The notes below the pieces were generated by a model, which had not been told where the DNA came from, did not search any database, and was given only the letters and a program-made list of their open reading frames with translations. Below, piece by piece: positions 1 through 12,262 of a stretch of DNA of 61,780 bases (position 1 is the stretch's first letter; every line of letters starts with the position of its first letter). Where the stretch lies: positions 1-61,780 of the forward strand of contig JBNGIS010035738.1 of the NCBI GenBank assembly GCA_049999725.1, given 5' to 3'. Origin of the DNA: Haplomitrium mnioides. Its lineage: Eukaryota; Marchantiophyta; Haplomitriopsida; Calobryales. Both the position numbers and the translations under genes were made by a program.

Positions 1-310
1 TTCTTCATGGACGAATTCCTTTTGCGACCTCCTTCGTGACTTAGTTCTCTTTGGTGACACCTTCTTCATTTGACAAATTCCTTTCGCGACCTACTTTGTG
101 ACTTAATTCTCTTTTGTGATATCTTCTTCATTTGACGAATTCCTTTCGCGACCTACTTCATGACTTAATTCTCTTTTGTGATATCTTCTTCATTTGACAA
201 ATTCTTTTTGCGGCCTCTTTTGTGACTTAATTCTCTTTTATATACCTTCTTTATTTGATAATATTCTTCGACAAACCCTACTATGATTTAGTTTTCTTTT
301 GCGTAACTTC
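1..310. repeat. 62-bp minisatellite
   Basis: Five imperfect head-to-tail copies of a 62-bp unit, each opening with TTCTTCATTTGACGAATTCC and containing a GCGACCT...GTGACTTAATTCTC core. Copies begin at about 1, 62, 124, 186 and 247; the last is the most diverged and fades out near 310. The array is cut by the left window edge, so its true copy number is unknown. No coding potential is visible. Confidence 0.85.
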
Positions 311-744
311 TGCATTGATATATCTCATGTATGCAAATGCTCACGACGATTTGGATAGGTGAAGTTTGGCACAAAGTAGATTCTTAACACAAAAATCTAC
401 TTATGGAAAAATTCTATAGAATGATTTTGGGATATATAGTCTACTAGTCATTGTTCATTATTAGTGTTTTGCATTCATTTTAACAAGTTGGCAAAATAAA
501 TCAATCTTGGCACAAGAATAACTTGTTGTAATTTGGTAGATGAAAAATAACCCAGTACATTTAACAAAGCGAAGAAGATTTCAAACCAAAGAAAAAAGTT
601 GTTGATTTTCTCAATCTAGGCCGTAGAAAAGGGAGACGGATCGTGGCCCTTGAAAGTAGGGATTAAGCGTACATTCCGATGCGAGAGATGTTCTTGCGAG
701 AGATGGGAGAGAAAGAAGTTGCAATCTAACATTGCAGTGAGAAT
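311..744. other. 5' flank of the DUS3 gene
   Basis: AT-rich sequence with no recognisable gene between the minisatellite and the first DUS3 exon. It should contain the DUS3 promoter and 5' UTR. I see no TATA box or other element that I can place with confidence. Confidence 0.4.
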
Positions 745-3700
745 ATGGACAAGGATTCAAGGGAATGCGGGCCACAGGATGGTAGCGATGGCGATAACAA
801 TGCGGTTTCCATGTCTCCTGATGCGGAAGCTGATTCCAAAGCAGTGGTAAACGTAAAGGCTATGGAGAATTGCATGTCCGTAGCTGAGCTCATCGCCAAG
901 GCGCGTGCTCCTGTTAAGCATGAGTTTCTTTGCACTGCACGATTGCGAGTGTTGGTACCCAGTGGTGTGGTAAGTGTCTCCGCTGCAGCCGAGGAGAAAG
1001 GGGTCCACATTGAAAGAAAGTCGAAGCGGCAACAGAAAAGAGACAGAGTTAAGGTACAGCACTGTGAGCCTCTGTATGAGATAGGGTACTGCTCGTGAGA
1101 ATAGAATACAGTTATCTTTTGAGTCCATACAGACCATATACCAGCGGCTTGGTTAAGGAGATCTTCTCAATCTCGAGAAGCATTATTTTAGCGCCAATTT
1201 GGGACGCCAGGAATTCATGGTGTTCAGAAGTCTTTTCTGAGTATTTACCCGTATCAAATGATAAACACTGAAAGTGTGGCATGGGTTGGCGACGCTGTGA
1301 CAGTGCCCGCAATGTTGAGCACCACAAGATTCTTGAAAGCTTTGATGGCCTTGTAGTGTTAGCCATCGTCTTTGCATGGGGGACGATTAGGAATTATTGA
1401 AATGTTGGGTGCCTTTATGGAAGCCTGTAGTTTTTTTGGGAGGCTTGAAAGAATTTAATTGTTGACCGCGACTGTGCCATTAATGTAAGTAAGCGGATAA
1501 CAGTTCGCGAGATTTGATTCAAATGTAAGTATCCAGAGTCGAATGGATTCCAAGCAGGAACTGCTAATCAGGAGGGGGCAAAGTGGTGTAAATTACGTTT
1601 TAGAAATATGATCTAAACCAATGATTGTCATCGCGACGGGCATGCATCGATGCAATCGCATGACCAGTGCATTATAAAGCTGGTAGAAAATGGGAGCCTG
1701 TAGGTATCACACTTGTCCTACAAGGTTCAGGGTAGTCACATTGGTCAGAGCTAAGTTTGGCCCGTCTTCTTAACATTGGAGCAAAAAGTTGTTTTTTGCC
1801 ATTTATGTGTAGCTGTTGTGGAATGTGAAATCCTGCAACACAGAAACAACTTCGTCTGTTTAAATTTCCCAAATATTGTGTGGAATCTTCATTCTGAGAG
1901 ACACATAAACATTGTGTCTTGTAGATGAGGAAATTCGAATAGTTTTAAAGGTTCAGTTGGGAATAGCCTCAAAGGTGGAAGCAATTAAGGGAACAATAAT
2001 TTAGCAAATGATCGGTGGCCCGATGGAATCTTCACCACATCTAATCATGTGTCTGTAAGCCTGGGCTTAATTGGAAAGTGTGCGTGTTGAAACCCTGAGG
2101 GATGAAGTTCTCATCAGAGTTTGATAGCTGCTGGTTTGCTTTTCACGAGATAGTGAAAACATGTTAGTGATATAGTTTATTACTTACATTCTTGTATTCC
2201 GGCAACTGCTTCAACAAGAGTACTGTCAGATATTTCATGGCATGAAATTCTGGATTTTTGTCTCTGGGATTGTGTTAATTTTCTCAGATAAGTTCATCAA
2301 TATTCACAAATGGTTTTTGTCTTACATATGCTTTGCTAACATCTTGAGTGTTTCTTTTTGAAAGAAAAAAAAATTAACGCATGATTTCACAAAGACAGTT
2401 GTAAAACTTGCCAAACAGGCAATGATGTAAGGTGTTAGTGTCTGCACATTGTCTCTTTTCTGAAAATTTAAAGGGAACGACTGTTTGCAAGACAGTTCTC
2501 TTGAGGCCTTGAAGTTATTGAATTTCAAGCCTCTAACAGGATCTGCAAATAGATCAAGCGAGCATGTTCTACATCTGCATTCTTTGGCATGCCACATAAA
2601 TATTTGTTGAATCTTGACACGGATTCAATTGAAAATATTTCAGGTGAAACTGTTGGATCGCCTCCAATCTGGTTAAATTCTTATCTGAAGCTTGGATGCA
2701 AGAGATTGCATGCAAACATACAATAATATATCCCGATGTTAACTTCCTTCTGTTTACCTGAGCTCTTAGGTCTTTAGTGGCCTCAATCTTTTATATGGGT
2801 CATCGTGAAGCAAAGCCTATGATGACAAAGAGACAAGTTCTTTATTGCAGACTCACTCCAATCCATGGTACTCTTAATATGATTTTATTATGCATGGGAG
2901 CTTCTTTCAGATCTTCACAAATTTCCCTGGTTTCCCAGGTATCGTGGAAATCATAGGAGTGGAGCAAACAACTGTGCGGGAAAAAGGTTCTGAATTAATT
3001 ATTATCGTGGAAATCATAGGAGTGGAGCAAACAACTTTTGCAGTACAAGGTTCTGGATGAATTACTTCCAAGATTGTCTTAGTGAATCCTGTCAGTAGTA
3101 GGCAGTTTTATTCATTTCAGCAGAGGGTTTGATTTTTTGGGGGTTCAGGCAAAAAGGTCATCAGAAAATGTGTGTGCGATAGTGGCAAGATCTGGAGACG
3201 TCAGCAAGTGCCCTTATGGTGAAAGCTGCAGATTCAACCATGATTTGGCTGGTTTTCTTGCTCAGGTTTGTATGTATGTTAACTCCTGTTTTCAGTTTTT
3301 ACTTCCAGTGATAAGCCAAGCCTTCAACATTGCATTAATCTCTCAAAGTTTCCTGGATTCCTGGTGCTTCTAGATTGTTTACTTATGTCATCTGGAAGAC
3401 TCCATCCTCAACTGCAGGGGTGCTCTTTTCTGGTTCATTATGCTTCTATGCTTAGCTCTTTATATTAATACGTTCTTGTGCAATTATGCAGAAGCCCCCA
3501 GATCTTCCTGGAAAGTGTCCTTTCATGACTTGTGGAGAGCATTGTCCATATGGCATTGCTTGCAGATTCTCCAACACACACATTGAGCTCAAAGTGGTGG
3601 AGATTGTGAAATCAAAGAAATCAAATTCTGCTCCTAATGAGTTGAATAGCTTGAACAAGGATTTCCAAAAGCTTCTGTGGAAAAATACCATTACCTTTCC

Positions 3701-6290
3701 AAAAGCAGATGCTCAATTGGGGGCCATGGGATTGTTGGTATGTGTAGGCCCTCCCAATGCTTTTGCGGTCGCTGTTGTTAAGCATTTCTCTGGCCAAGTT
3801 TGACCAAAATTTTATGAAAGAAAGTTTGGTTTTATAAATGTTTTCAATGTACAGTGATGTGACAAGTAATTCTCCCTTTTGTCCGAAATATCCTTGACTG
3901 TGTAGAATCTTGGTTATAATTGTTTCTTTGGGTTTCTTGTGTCCAGGGAAAGGCAAAGAAACTTCGAAATAGTGAAGAGGATCATATCGTGTCAGAACAA
4001 GGCACCACAGAGATGGCAGTTGAAAATTCTGCTGATTTTACACCTAGTCATAATGAAGCTTCCAGAAGTCTTGTTTCTATAGATGAAGAACAAGCCAACA
4101 GTCAGATTTTGTCCAGTATTCCCATTTTACAGGAAGCAGGCCTCTCGGTGTCAACGCCTGATCCTCTGACAGAAGAATGCCCTCCGCACAAAAGGGCAAG
4201 AACCGGAATAAACAGTGAAGACCTGGATGCCATGCAGGTTTCTTGCGATTGTGATCGAACCTGTGATGGTGTAGTAGGCGATGAATCCAAAAGTAGTTCA
4301 GAAATTGGTGAGGGGAAGGTTGTCAATACTCGTGAAAATGATCTCCATTCAAGTGTGCTTTACATGGAAGCCAAACTTACACCTCGAGAACGGAAGATCA
4401 TTGACTTTAGAGGGAAAATATATCTAGCTCCTCTGACAACAGTAGGCAACCTGCCATTTAGGACAGTTTGTAGTTCTCTGGGGGCTGATATCACATGTGG
4501 AGAAATGGCGATGTGCACAAACCTCCTCCAGGTTGGATAACTTAGAAAATTTCTTGTTATTTTATTTCAGAAAAGTGTCAGTGTGAGGCTTGTTGTCATT
4601 TTCTCTACTCTTTAATAACCTTGTACATGGATGCTGCAGGGTCAAGCCTCTGAGTGGGCATTGTTAAGGAGACACTCTAGTGAAAAAATATTTGGAGTGC
4701 AAGTATGTGGCTCTTTCCCTGACACTGTAGCACGAGCTGCTGAATTGATTGAACAAGAGTGTTTGGTGGACTTCATAGATATCAATGTGGGATGTCCAAT
4801 TGACATTGTTGTGAATAAAGGGGCTGGCTCTTGCCTTTTAACAAAACCTACAAGACTGGAGCAGATTGTTCGAGCTACATCTGCCATCATGGATAACCCC
4901 CTCACTTTGAAGGTTAATGTGAAAACTTTGATTGAATTTGTTGCTGTTTGCAAAATGATCTTCACAATATTGTTGACCATGATTGAGTTGCGATGCCTTT
5001 GATGAAACAGGTGAGGACAGGTTACTATGAGGGAAGGAATTGTGCACATTCAATGGTACCAAATATGAGCTCTTGGGGGTTGAGTGCAGTCACGGTTCAT
5101 GGGAGGACTAGACAGCAACGATATGGGAAAATTGCAGATTGGAGCTATGTGCAGGAATGTGCAGCTGCAGCTAAAGGCACCATACAAGTTATTGGGAATG
5201 GGGATATATTTTCTTACACTGATTGGACTGAGCACCTTGAATCTCCCGGGTCAAGTCTTGTAACATGTATGATTGCACGAGGTGCACTTATAAAGGTAGA
5301 ACCCCCAGAACTTCCCTTCACCATGTGTATCCATGGACCAGCTGATAGCATCACTGCCCAGTATGGTAGGGGATTGATTAGAGATGTTTGGAGGGTCAAT
5401 GGTAGCTGCTGCCAAGGCCAGAAACGGTTGTGTCAGCATCTACCACCCACCTTGTCTTCAGATAAGTGCCCTGTGAATTAACTTTAAAATGCACACATTT
5501 CACCATACTCGGTTTCTGGCTAATCGGTCTGATGGTTGATTACAGCCTTGGATCTTCACTGAGATAAAGGAGCGCAGGCACTGGGATATCTCATCTGGAG
5601 AGAGGCTTGATATCCTGCGACAGTATGTGCACTCCAGCCTTGGCCATTGGGGTTCTGATTCAAAAGGTGTTGCTTGTTTTTTGTTCACTTGGTGTTTTTA
5701 TTTAATGTGAAAGCTGACTCGACTGTTGCACGTTGCACCCTGCATTTGATTACCAAGAAGTGTTAGTGGTTGTATTGCTCTACATCTTTGTGGCATGCAT
5801 TATTTGGTGTGAAATCTTTCTGAAATGGTAGGTGGTTTTTACTATTTCTGAAAGCTTGCAGTATGTTCTTACAGTTTGGTGCATTGTTTGAATTAGGTGT
5901 TGAAACAACAAGGCATTTTTTATTAGAATGGTTGAGTTACATGCATCGGTATATTCCTGTGGGTGTATTGGAGGTGATACCTCAACGGCTTAACTGGAGG
6001 CCTCCCAACTATTTCGGGAGGAATGACCTTGAAACTATGATGGCTTCTGAAAATGCTTCAGATTGGGTAAAATTAGCCTATACCAGTTTTGGCGATATGC
6101 ATTGCAGAGAATCCTTATTAATCTTGTGTTGATTCAAGTGAACGAGTATTTCTTCATCTAATGCAATGAGTGCTGACTGGCTTTTGTGCAGGTCAAAATA
6201 ACAGAACTTCTGCTTGGCCCAGCTCCTGGGAACTTCACCTTCACCCCTAAACACAAGTCTAATGCCTTTGACCGAGCTAACAACGGCTAA
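745..6290 (+). CDS. DUS3: tRNA-dihydrouridine synthase 3-like protein
   Basis: FMN/NADPH-dependent enzyme that reduces uridine to dihydrouridine in the variable loop of cytoplasmic tRNAs (family knowledge: position 47). Nine GT-AG exons read in one frame: 745-1053, 3149-3265, 3492-3737, 3947-4531, 4640-4912, 5011-5295, 5546-5666, 5897-6066 and 6192-6290; 2,205 nt, about 734 residues. The start is the only ATG that leads into the conserved N-terminal segment ([14 protein letters not shown], then a basic [10 protein letters not shown] run). Two CCCH zinc fingers follow: [13 protein letters not shown] (exon 2) and [13 protein letters not shown] (exon 3). An acidic variable linker fills exon 4. 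The Dus TIM barrel opens at [19 protein letters not shown]. The catalytic cysteine lies in DINVGCPID (about residue 471). [22 protein letters not shown] and [15 protein letters not shown] are family signatures, and the C-terminal helical part ends [13 protein letters not shown]. No stop or frameshift interrupts it, so it is probably functional. Intron 1 is long (2,095 bp); the others are 98-250 bp. Confidence 0.95.
2941..3066 (+). repeat. 63-bp tandem duplication near the intron 1 acceptor of DUS3
   Basis: A 33-bp block (ATCGTGGAAATCATAGGAGT and onwards) starts at 2941 and recurs exactly at 3004, giving a 63-bp period, with the rest of each unit partly diverged. The duplication ends about 80 bp before the exon 2 acceptor at 3148, so it overlaps the expected branch-point region. 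Confidence 0.8.
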
Positions 6291-6866
6291 AATTGCACTT
6301 TTGTACCACCCTATTGCTCCCATTTTCATGGGACTTCGACATTTTCGAGCAACGGTAATATAGTGCACCACATGGTCTGGACAGTGAAATTTAGCCTTTA
6401 GGATCTTTGCAGTAGGAAAATCTGTGTGGTTCCATCACATCAATGGTGCTCCAAACGAGCTGTTAAACATTAATCAAACGGGTCTTTTTTGGCGGTGCAC
6501 AGTACAGTTTTCTCGCATTCCTATGCGCAAGATTGACTCAACAGCGGAATTGTGAAATTAACTTGCGTTGTTGATGAATAGCATCTGTGGCCTCATTACA
6601 AAGCAGAATGAATCCCCCTTCATTCTCACATTCAAAGACCCAAGAAAGGAGACCTATTCAAAGAGCCAGAGTTAAGGAGCACTTAGGGTCCAAAGGAAGG
6701 GTTTCGGGGGCTAAGTTAGACCTATTCAAAGAGTGTTGGAAGCTAGAGTTTACCAGCTCAGGGAGTTTACAGCTATTACATCTATGCTATTACATCTATG
6801 CTGTGGAGCTAAGGGAGAGTTTATAGCTATTATATCTATGTAGAGCCAAGGGATTGAGGCAAGTGA
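6291..6866. other. 3' flank of DUS3
   Basis: No gene seen. It contains the DUS3 3' UTR and short local reiterations such as CTATTACATCTATG near 6775-6800. No clear polyadenylation signal can be singled out. Confidence 0.4.
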
Positions 6867-6986
6867 AAGTGCATGCAATTAGGCATGTTTAGAATTAACT
6901 TTTCAACCTATTCCTCGGGAATTCCAAAGTGCATGCAATTATGCATGTTTAGAATTAACTTTTCAACCTATTCCTCCGGAATTCCA
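6867..6986. repeat. 60-bp tandem duplication
   Basis: Two adjacent 60-bp units (6867-6926 and 6927-6986) start AAGTGCATGCAATTA and end CCTCSGGAATTCCA, differing at only a couple of positions. The near identity indicates a recent local duplication downstream of DUS3. Confidence 0.9.
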
Positions 6987-7050
6987 TCCACAGATACCCA
7001 ACCAAAATGTTAGGATTCATGTCTGGATTTTGGAGCTCAAAAGTATTAGA

Positions 7051-7142
7051 TTTTTGAGGAAGAGTACTTTGGTGGTATCAAAGTAACCATTGAGTATTTT
7101 TGAGGAAGAGTACTTTGGTGGCATCAAAGTAACCATTGAGTC
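7051..7142. repeat. 46-bp tandem duplication
   Basis: Two copies with a 46-bp period start TTTTTGAGGAAGAGTACTTT at 7051 and 7097; one base differs (GGTGGTATC versus GGTGGCATC). Noncoding. Confidence 0.88.
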
Positions 7143-7212
7143 AATTCTTAGCTTGTGAGTTTTGAACCTTCAAAAATAGGTTCAAAGGTTTTTTTGAAAT
7201 TAGTTTTCGACT

Positions 7213-7413
7213 TTTGAGATATCGTTGGATAGATAACGTCGAGATCTATCTAACAAGTCCAATATAACACCCAAAACCATATAGATTTAGACCTTTGTTT
7301 ATGGATTATATTATGAAGGTTCAAACAAAGTTTTAGAAGCCTTCACAATGTAAAATCACACCAATTTTTTATATTGTTGGATAGATCTTGTCGAGATCTA
7401 TCCAGCGAGTCTA
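7213..7413. repeat. Pair of short palindromes around GTCGAGATCTATC
   Basis: Two related segments about 160 bp apart each contain an imperfect hairpin, for example TGGATAGAT...ATCTATCCA at about 7380-7405 with a 7-9 bp stem. The first (about 7217-7250) is the same motif with changes. They lie just left of the repeat split by the copia insertion and may belong to that older element. Confidence 0.55.
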
Positions 7414-7447
7414 CAATCTTCGTCAACGGAGCAATTCTGACACTTTG

Positions 7448-7620
7448 TACGACATAGACAAACTTTTCGTTTGGTAACTGGTAATGCTCCAAAATAAAAA
7501 TGGCCAAGGTAGGTGGAGGGACCATTTGGAGGCTACTATGAGAGGGTACTACTTCCCCTCATGAGCACAAGAGATTCTTGCAATCCAAGACGAACGCAAA
7601 CTTACTTCTAAGGATATAAC
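7448..7620. repeat. Older repeat R, copy 1, left half
   Basis: This segment (GACAAACTTTTCG..., ATGGCCAAGGTA..., GAGATTCTTGCAATCCAAG) matches 14382-14525. Its continuation is found not here but after the copia element, at 13119-13245, where the text again follows the same sister copy. The copia therefore split this repeat. The final five bases (ATAAC, 7616-7620) are the target-site duplication. Confidence 0.8.
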
Positions 7621-8524
7621 TTTTGGAAAGTAAACTAAAAAAACTCCACGTGAAGAGCTGAGAGACTGTTGAAAGGGAGCACTTGATTGAAATATGTGCT
7701 TCGAAGGAGACATGAATGAGGTCAGACCGAAAACGCCAGAAATTAAGTCGCGAAATAGCAGAATTGTGATGCTCCAGAATTCCTCCAGAAATCGATTGCG
7801 AGAGGGGGGGGGGGGGGGGTTCAAAAATCACATAAACGTGATAAAGCAGAAGGATAGTCAAAAACGGGAACACGATCCATGTTTTCAACGTGCTGCTTTT
7901 CACCACTCGACGACCAGCGGCCGTCTTGCGAGCTCACGGCCTCCTCACGCTTCCGCGACCTCCTCACGAACTTGCGAGTTCCTCACGAACTTGCGACCTT
8001 CTCACGAACTCGCGACCTCCTCGACCTCCTCACAAACTATGTCGCATGTTGAATCTGCTGCCTGTGCTCCAAATGTGATATCAAAAACGTGATATCAAGA
8101 ACATCGTCGCGATAAATATCGAACCATAGAAAGAGTAAGAATGCGAACAGGAAATATGAATGATGAGGATACATCCCTAAGGACTTGTTTGCGTTGGCAT
8201 ACAAGTTGCCCTAGTAATGAAAGAGAGGGGCAACTAACATTAGATAGTGGCAGGAGGGAATGGCTTGCATGTGGCACTCTTTCTGACAATCTTAACAAAC
8301 CTCTTATTTTTGAGCCTATTGCTCATTGCTCAGTGTCACAAGTATAAATGTCTAATGAGGGGCCTTGAACTTGGCAGCCCTTCTAAAATGTCAATTAGAT
8401 ATCTACACTAGCTACCATATACAACTAACAATAGTTAGTTGTTCATATTTACAGCAACAAAGATACATGTTCAACATGGTATCAGAGCTGGCTATTCTAC
8501 AACAACAAAGTTACATTTCCAACA
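7621..8524 (-). repeat. Copia 3' LTR
   Basis: 904 bp, collinear with 12263-13113. It carries an extra segment with a run of about 17 Gs (about 7804-7820) that the partner lacks, and a GC-rich array of roughly 18-bp units resembling CTCGCGACCTCCTCACGAA (about 7915-8040). Because the two LTRs are identical at insertion, their differences (indels plus scattered substitutions) indicate an old insertion. Confidence 0.9.
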
Positions 8525-8719
8525 CTCCCACTTATCGTATGTTGCTATAGAGCTGAAGTATCACTCTTGGGCAATGCTTTGATGAGAACGTAGGCTACCA
8601 TCTCCATTGTCACACAATACTCGAGTTCCACTTCATTTCCAAGGAGGTATGAAGTGATACTGGAAGTCAATGTGTTTGTCTTTGGATGTTGAACTGAGTT
8701 GATGCCAGTTCCATGCATC

Positions 8720-9690
8720 CAAGGTAGTCACACAGAAAAAAGTGTCTCTTGCTTGAATCTAATCAAGCAACCTGCAAATTCACGCAGCTTCCTCACATGC
8801 ATTTGGCAATGCCTTGTACTCAGCTTCAGTTGATGAAAAGGTAGTGGTCCTCTGCATTTGACTCCTCCAAGAGATAGCCATCTCCAATATGTCCAATATT
8901 GGATCTTCTCCCCAATCTGCATCACTGTTGCCAGTAAGCTAGATCCCTTTATCACCCTTCCAAATGATGCCAAGATCTCTTGTACCCTTCAAGTACCTAT
9001 TGACAGTTGGCAATCAGGATCCAATGCAGGCTTTGTTGCAACTTCCTTTGCTGATTGAGCTCTTGCATTCCTATCTCCAATCACCTGTGTCCCAAATATG
9101 TAGAGTACCCCTCCAAGGTCCACCTCTCAAATGGGTTACTCAGACCATGCTTCATGTTGCGCAACAAATTCAGGTAAATTTGAATAACAACAGGTCATGT
9201 ACAGTGACTGTGATGATAGACTTATTTACCTCTGAGCAATCTTGCTGTGATCAGATGTGTATCATGAATATCCACCACTTTGCAAGTACTGGTCCATCTC
9301 CTCATACCATGCTCTTGAGGACCGCTCTAGTCCATACATAGACTTCCTAGGAGACACATACCTTGTGCTCCATATCAGGTGCCTCAAAACCGTGCATGTT
9401 GTACCATATTGATCTCTTCCTTGAGATCTTCATTCAGGAAACCTGACTTCACATCCATCTGATGGACTTCCCTGTCCATATTTGTTGCAATGGCCAGTTA
9501 GCAACGGATTGACATCGACTTCACCACCGTTGGGGCGAATGTTCCTGAAAACGATACCTTCCTTCTGCAAATATCCCTAAGCTACCAAGTGTGCCTTGTA
9601 CTTGGTGACTATAGCTTCATGCTTGAGCTCCCAATACCCACTTGCACTCAATGGTTCTCCTACCTTCTGCTAAATCTCTCAAAGTCTAAG
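8720..9690 (-). pseudogene. Copia reverse transcriptase and RNase H remnant
   Basis: Read on the minus strand in mixed frames. The RT region (about 9680-9280) gives TKYKAHLVA*GYLQKEGIVF and VHQMDVKSGFLNEDLKEEI. Further on (about 9010-8800) YLKGTRDLGIIWKGDKG and SDADWGEDPILDILEMAISW are followed by the copia RNase H hallmark STEAEYKALPNACEEA. Several frameshifts and stops are present. The family assignment is firm; activity is excluded. Confidence 0.85.
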
Positions 9691-10696
9691 TCCCAATCTG
9701 TATCAAGGATTGGTACTTATCTTTTGTAGCCTGCTCCCACTATTTAACATCATCCCTTTACTGGTCTGCCTTAGGCTCGTTCGTTCTTGCTCAAGAACAA
9801 CATTTTCCTTATCTTCCTATCTTCCAAGCCTGACAACTGGTCTTCAGAAATTCTGTGACTTCCTCATAGATTGTAATGCCTTTTCCCACTGTCTTCAGAT
9901 TCCTCCAAGATGGCTGGTCTACCTTCTGCATGTTGTTGCCCAGAAGTTTGACTAGCTCTCAATCACCTAAGGTAATTCTTAGAATATCATGGAGGGCAGT
10001 GCTTGGATTTGCATCCAACTTATTCCCTACCTCCTACTCATTGAAAATGACATACCTGTACGAGATTGTTTTGCTTGTAATTGGGTCACAGTCATAGGCC
10101 TTCCCTCCTTCACTGTACCCAAGGAAAAATACACTTTACTCTCTTAGATTCCAACTTCGTGCGAAGTGTCACAGGAACCAAGAAGTACGTGTTGTAGCCA
10201 AAAATCTCTGAGATGCTTCACTGAAGGTTGAACTCCCAAGCCTGCCAAGGTGTCAACCTTCAATTACAGTTGTGGTGCTGAAATTCTTCAGTTGTAGCTA
10301 CTCCCACTGCCCAGAACTTGTTCTGCAGGACAATATATGCAGTGCTTGCAGCCTTCCCAACAAAGTTCCTGTTCAACCATGCTACCACAGAACTTGTCCT
10401 CTAGGCCAGCATATGTAACTCCCTTCCAGGCCTCTTGACAATTGTCCTGTTTAGCTATACTGCCACACCATCTTGGTGTGGAGAATCATGAGTAATCATC
10501 TATGCTCTGATGCCAACTCTTTACAAGAAACTTCTGAAACTATTCCCCTTACTTCTGAAAGTCTTTGATTCTATTGTTGACTTCATTCTTCATCCCAACA
10601 AGACATGTTTGAAACATAGAAACATCTCATCCTTGCTGTTCATGAAGTAGACAAAGGAAATCTTCCATTTTTTTTATCTGTGAATGATACAAACAT

Positions 10697-10905
10697 CTAT
10701 AGCCAGACACTTGAATGTGTCTTCATAGGTCCACATATGTCGCTGTGGACTACTTCCAACAAACTGGATGCTCTCCATCCAATGGTGCCCTTCTTGTCTG
10801 CAGATTTTGTGACTTTCCCTTCACAGAATTTGAGTGAGGTAGATTTATCCAAGCCATGTTGCTCACAATGTTGGTAAGCAATCTGGTTCCTTTGCTTTTC
10901 CAAGT
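10697..10905 (-). pseudogene. Copia integrase zinc-binding and core start
   Basis: The minus-strand frame contains AYQHCEQHGLDKSTSLKFCEGK, then LLEVVHSDICGPMKTHSS. This is the copia GAG-pre-integrase segment with a disturbed zinc-binding pattern, followed by the first catalytic aspartate context (HSDICGPM). The rest of the integrase core toward 10000 is too decayed to trace. Confidence 0.8.
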
Positions 10906-11439
10906 GTCCAAGCCTGTGGTGCTAGAGTTTTATTTCCTTCTCTCTGGTTAGCCATGCTCAGGCTGCTCTCAACCTCTGGGATGCAATCCACTCTACACAA
11001 TTTCTCTCCCATGATACCAACACCAAATATATCACCTTGCTAAGCTTATCCAAGATTGTACAACTATATGGGTCAGTAATGACCACCAAGCAAGTCTTGG
11101 AATGTGTGCTTACTGACACTAGTTACTTTGTGATCTTAGACCCATATAAAGGACTCCTTCCAAGCTATGGGTGATGCTTCTGCGTCCCGATCCTTTAATA
11201 CTGAAATGCACGTTTCTGTTGCAATTGCAAGTACTCCATAGCTATTACCCAACTGTTAACTCTGGGATCAGTTCTGTAGACATCCATTAATCAAACCTTT
11301 CTTGATGACGTGGTTGGATGCACCAAGTGTCAGAGCATCTTGGTTATCCATGTCTTTAGATTAGGTTTAATAATCCTTGTCTTTAGATAATTCTTGTTCT
11401 TCAATTGCTACACTGGAGGCTTCCTGAGATTTTTCTCAT

Positions 11440-12240
11440 CTTCTCCAAACTTATTGTCAGCCAGTTCCACCTTGCAGATTTGGACGAGCATCCAATATTA
11501 TTGCAATAATAGTAGGCCAGTATCTTCGCAGGTATCTTTCCTTTATTTGCCTTCTTTGGTAATCAAAACATTGTCATCATCATCTTTTCTTTGCTGTGTT
11601 GCCTGTGCTCCTCATAGAGCAAGCGACTCATCACGAACTACAGGTCTGTATCAGACCCTTTTACCTCCATTGTCATGACAAAAAAAAACATAATCTTCAG
11701 CAAGGATGTTGAGCAAGACAAATGCCATGTCCTCTTCCTCAAATCGTGATTGAAACTGCCTGAAACTATCCAGCCATGGACTTTGACTCTCATCACATGT
11801 ACAGTAATAATTGAAATTTCCTTCATCTGTTTCAAGAAAATTCTCTTCACAGTCCTATTGACTTCAAAATTACTTGATAGTAATTCCCAAGCTTTATGTT
11901 ATGTGTATTGTTGCAGTTTCTCACCAACTCCAAAAGGTGATCTTCAAGACTTAGCAAACTAGATGCCAAAACCTTCTGCTTAGCTTTTCCCAAACATTTA
12001 TTTTCTCTCTAGATGTCAACCCTAGACATTTCAAAGATCATAATATATCAGCTTGGAGATCCTCAGTAATTTCCCACAGATCTTGACTCATCAAGATCAA
12101 TTGCATTTTCAACTTCCATGTATGAAAAATCTCTCCTCCAAATTTCTGGCTATAGATCTGGAATCACCAAATCAACTTCATCTTATCTCAAAGATGAAAT
12201 GCCTTAGAAATTTCTTCACCATGCTTTCACTACCAATCTC
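11440..12240 (-). pseudogene. Copia gag remnant
   Basis: Minus-strand sequence immediately inside the 5' LTR reads in pieces as a copia gag: TWKLKMQLILMSQDLWEITE near 12110, then WLDSFRQFQSRFEEEDMAF near 11740. Short open stretches are separated by frameshifts. The assignment rests partly on position between the 5' LTR and the integrase. Confidence 0.55.
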
Positions 12241-12262
12241 AACTCGGTGTGGACCCATAACC

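Noticed and set aside
1-310. CRISPR-like array
   Set aside because: Units are adjacent with no unique spacers, and the context is a plant genome; it is a minisatellite.
7804-7820. G-quadruplex regulatory element
   Set aside because: A simple G homopolymer found in only one of the two copia LTRs; more likely slippage in a dead copy.
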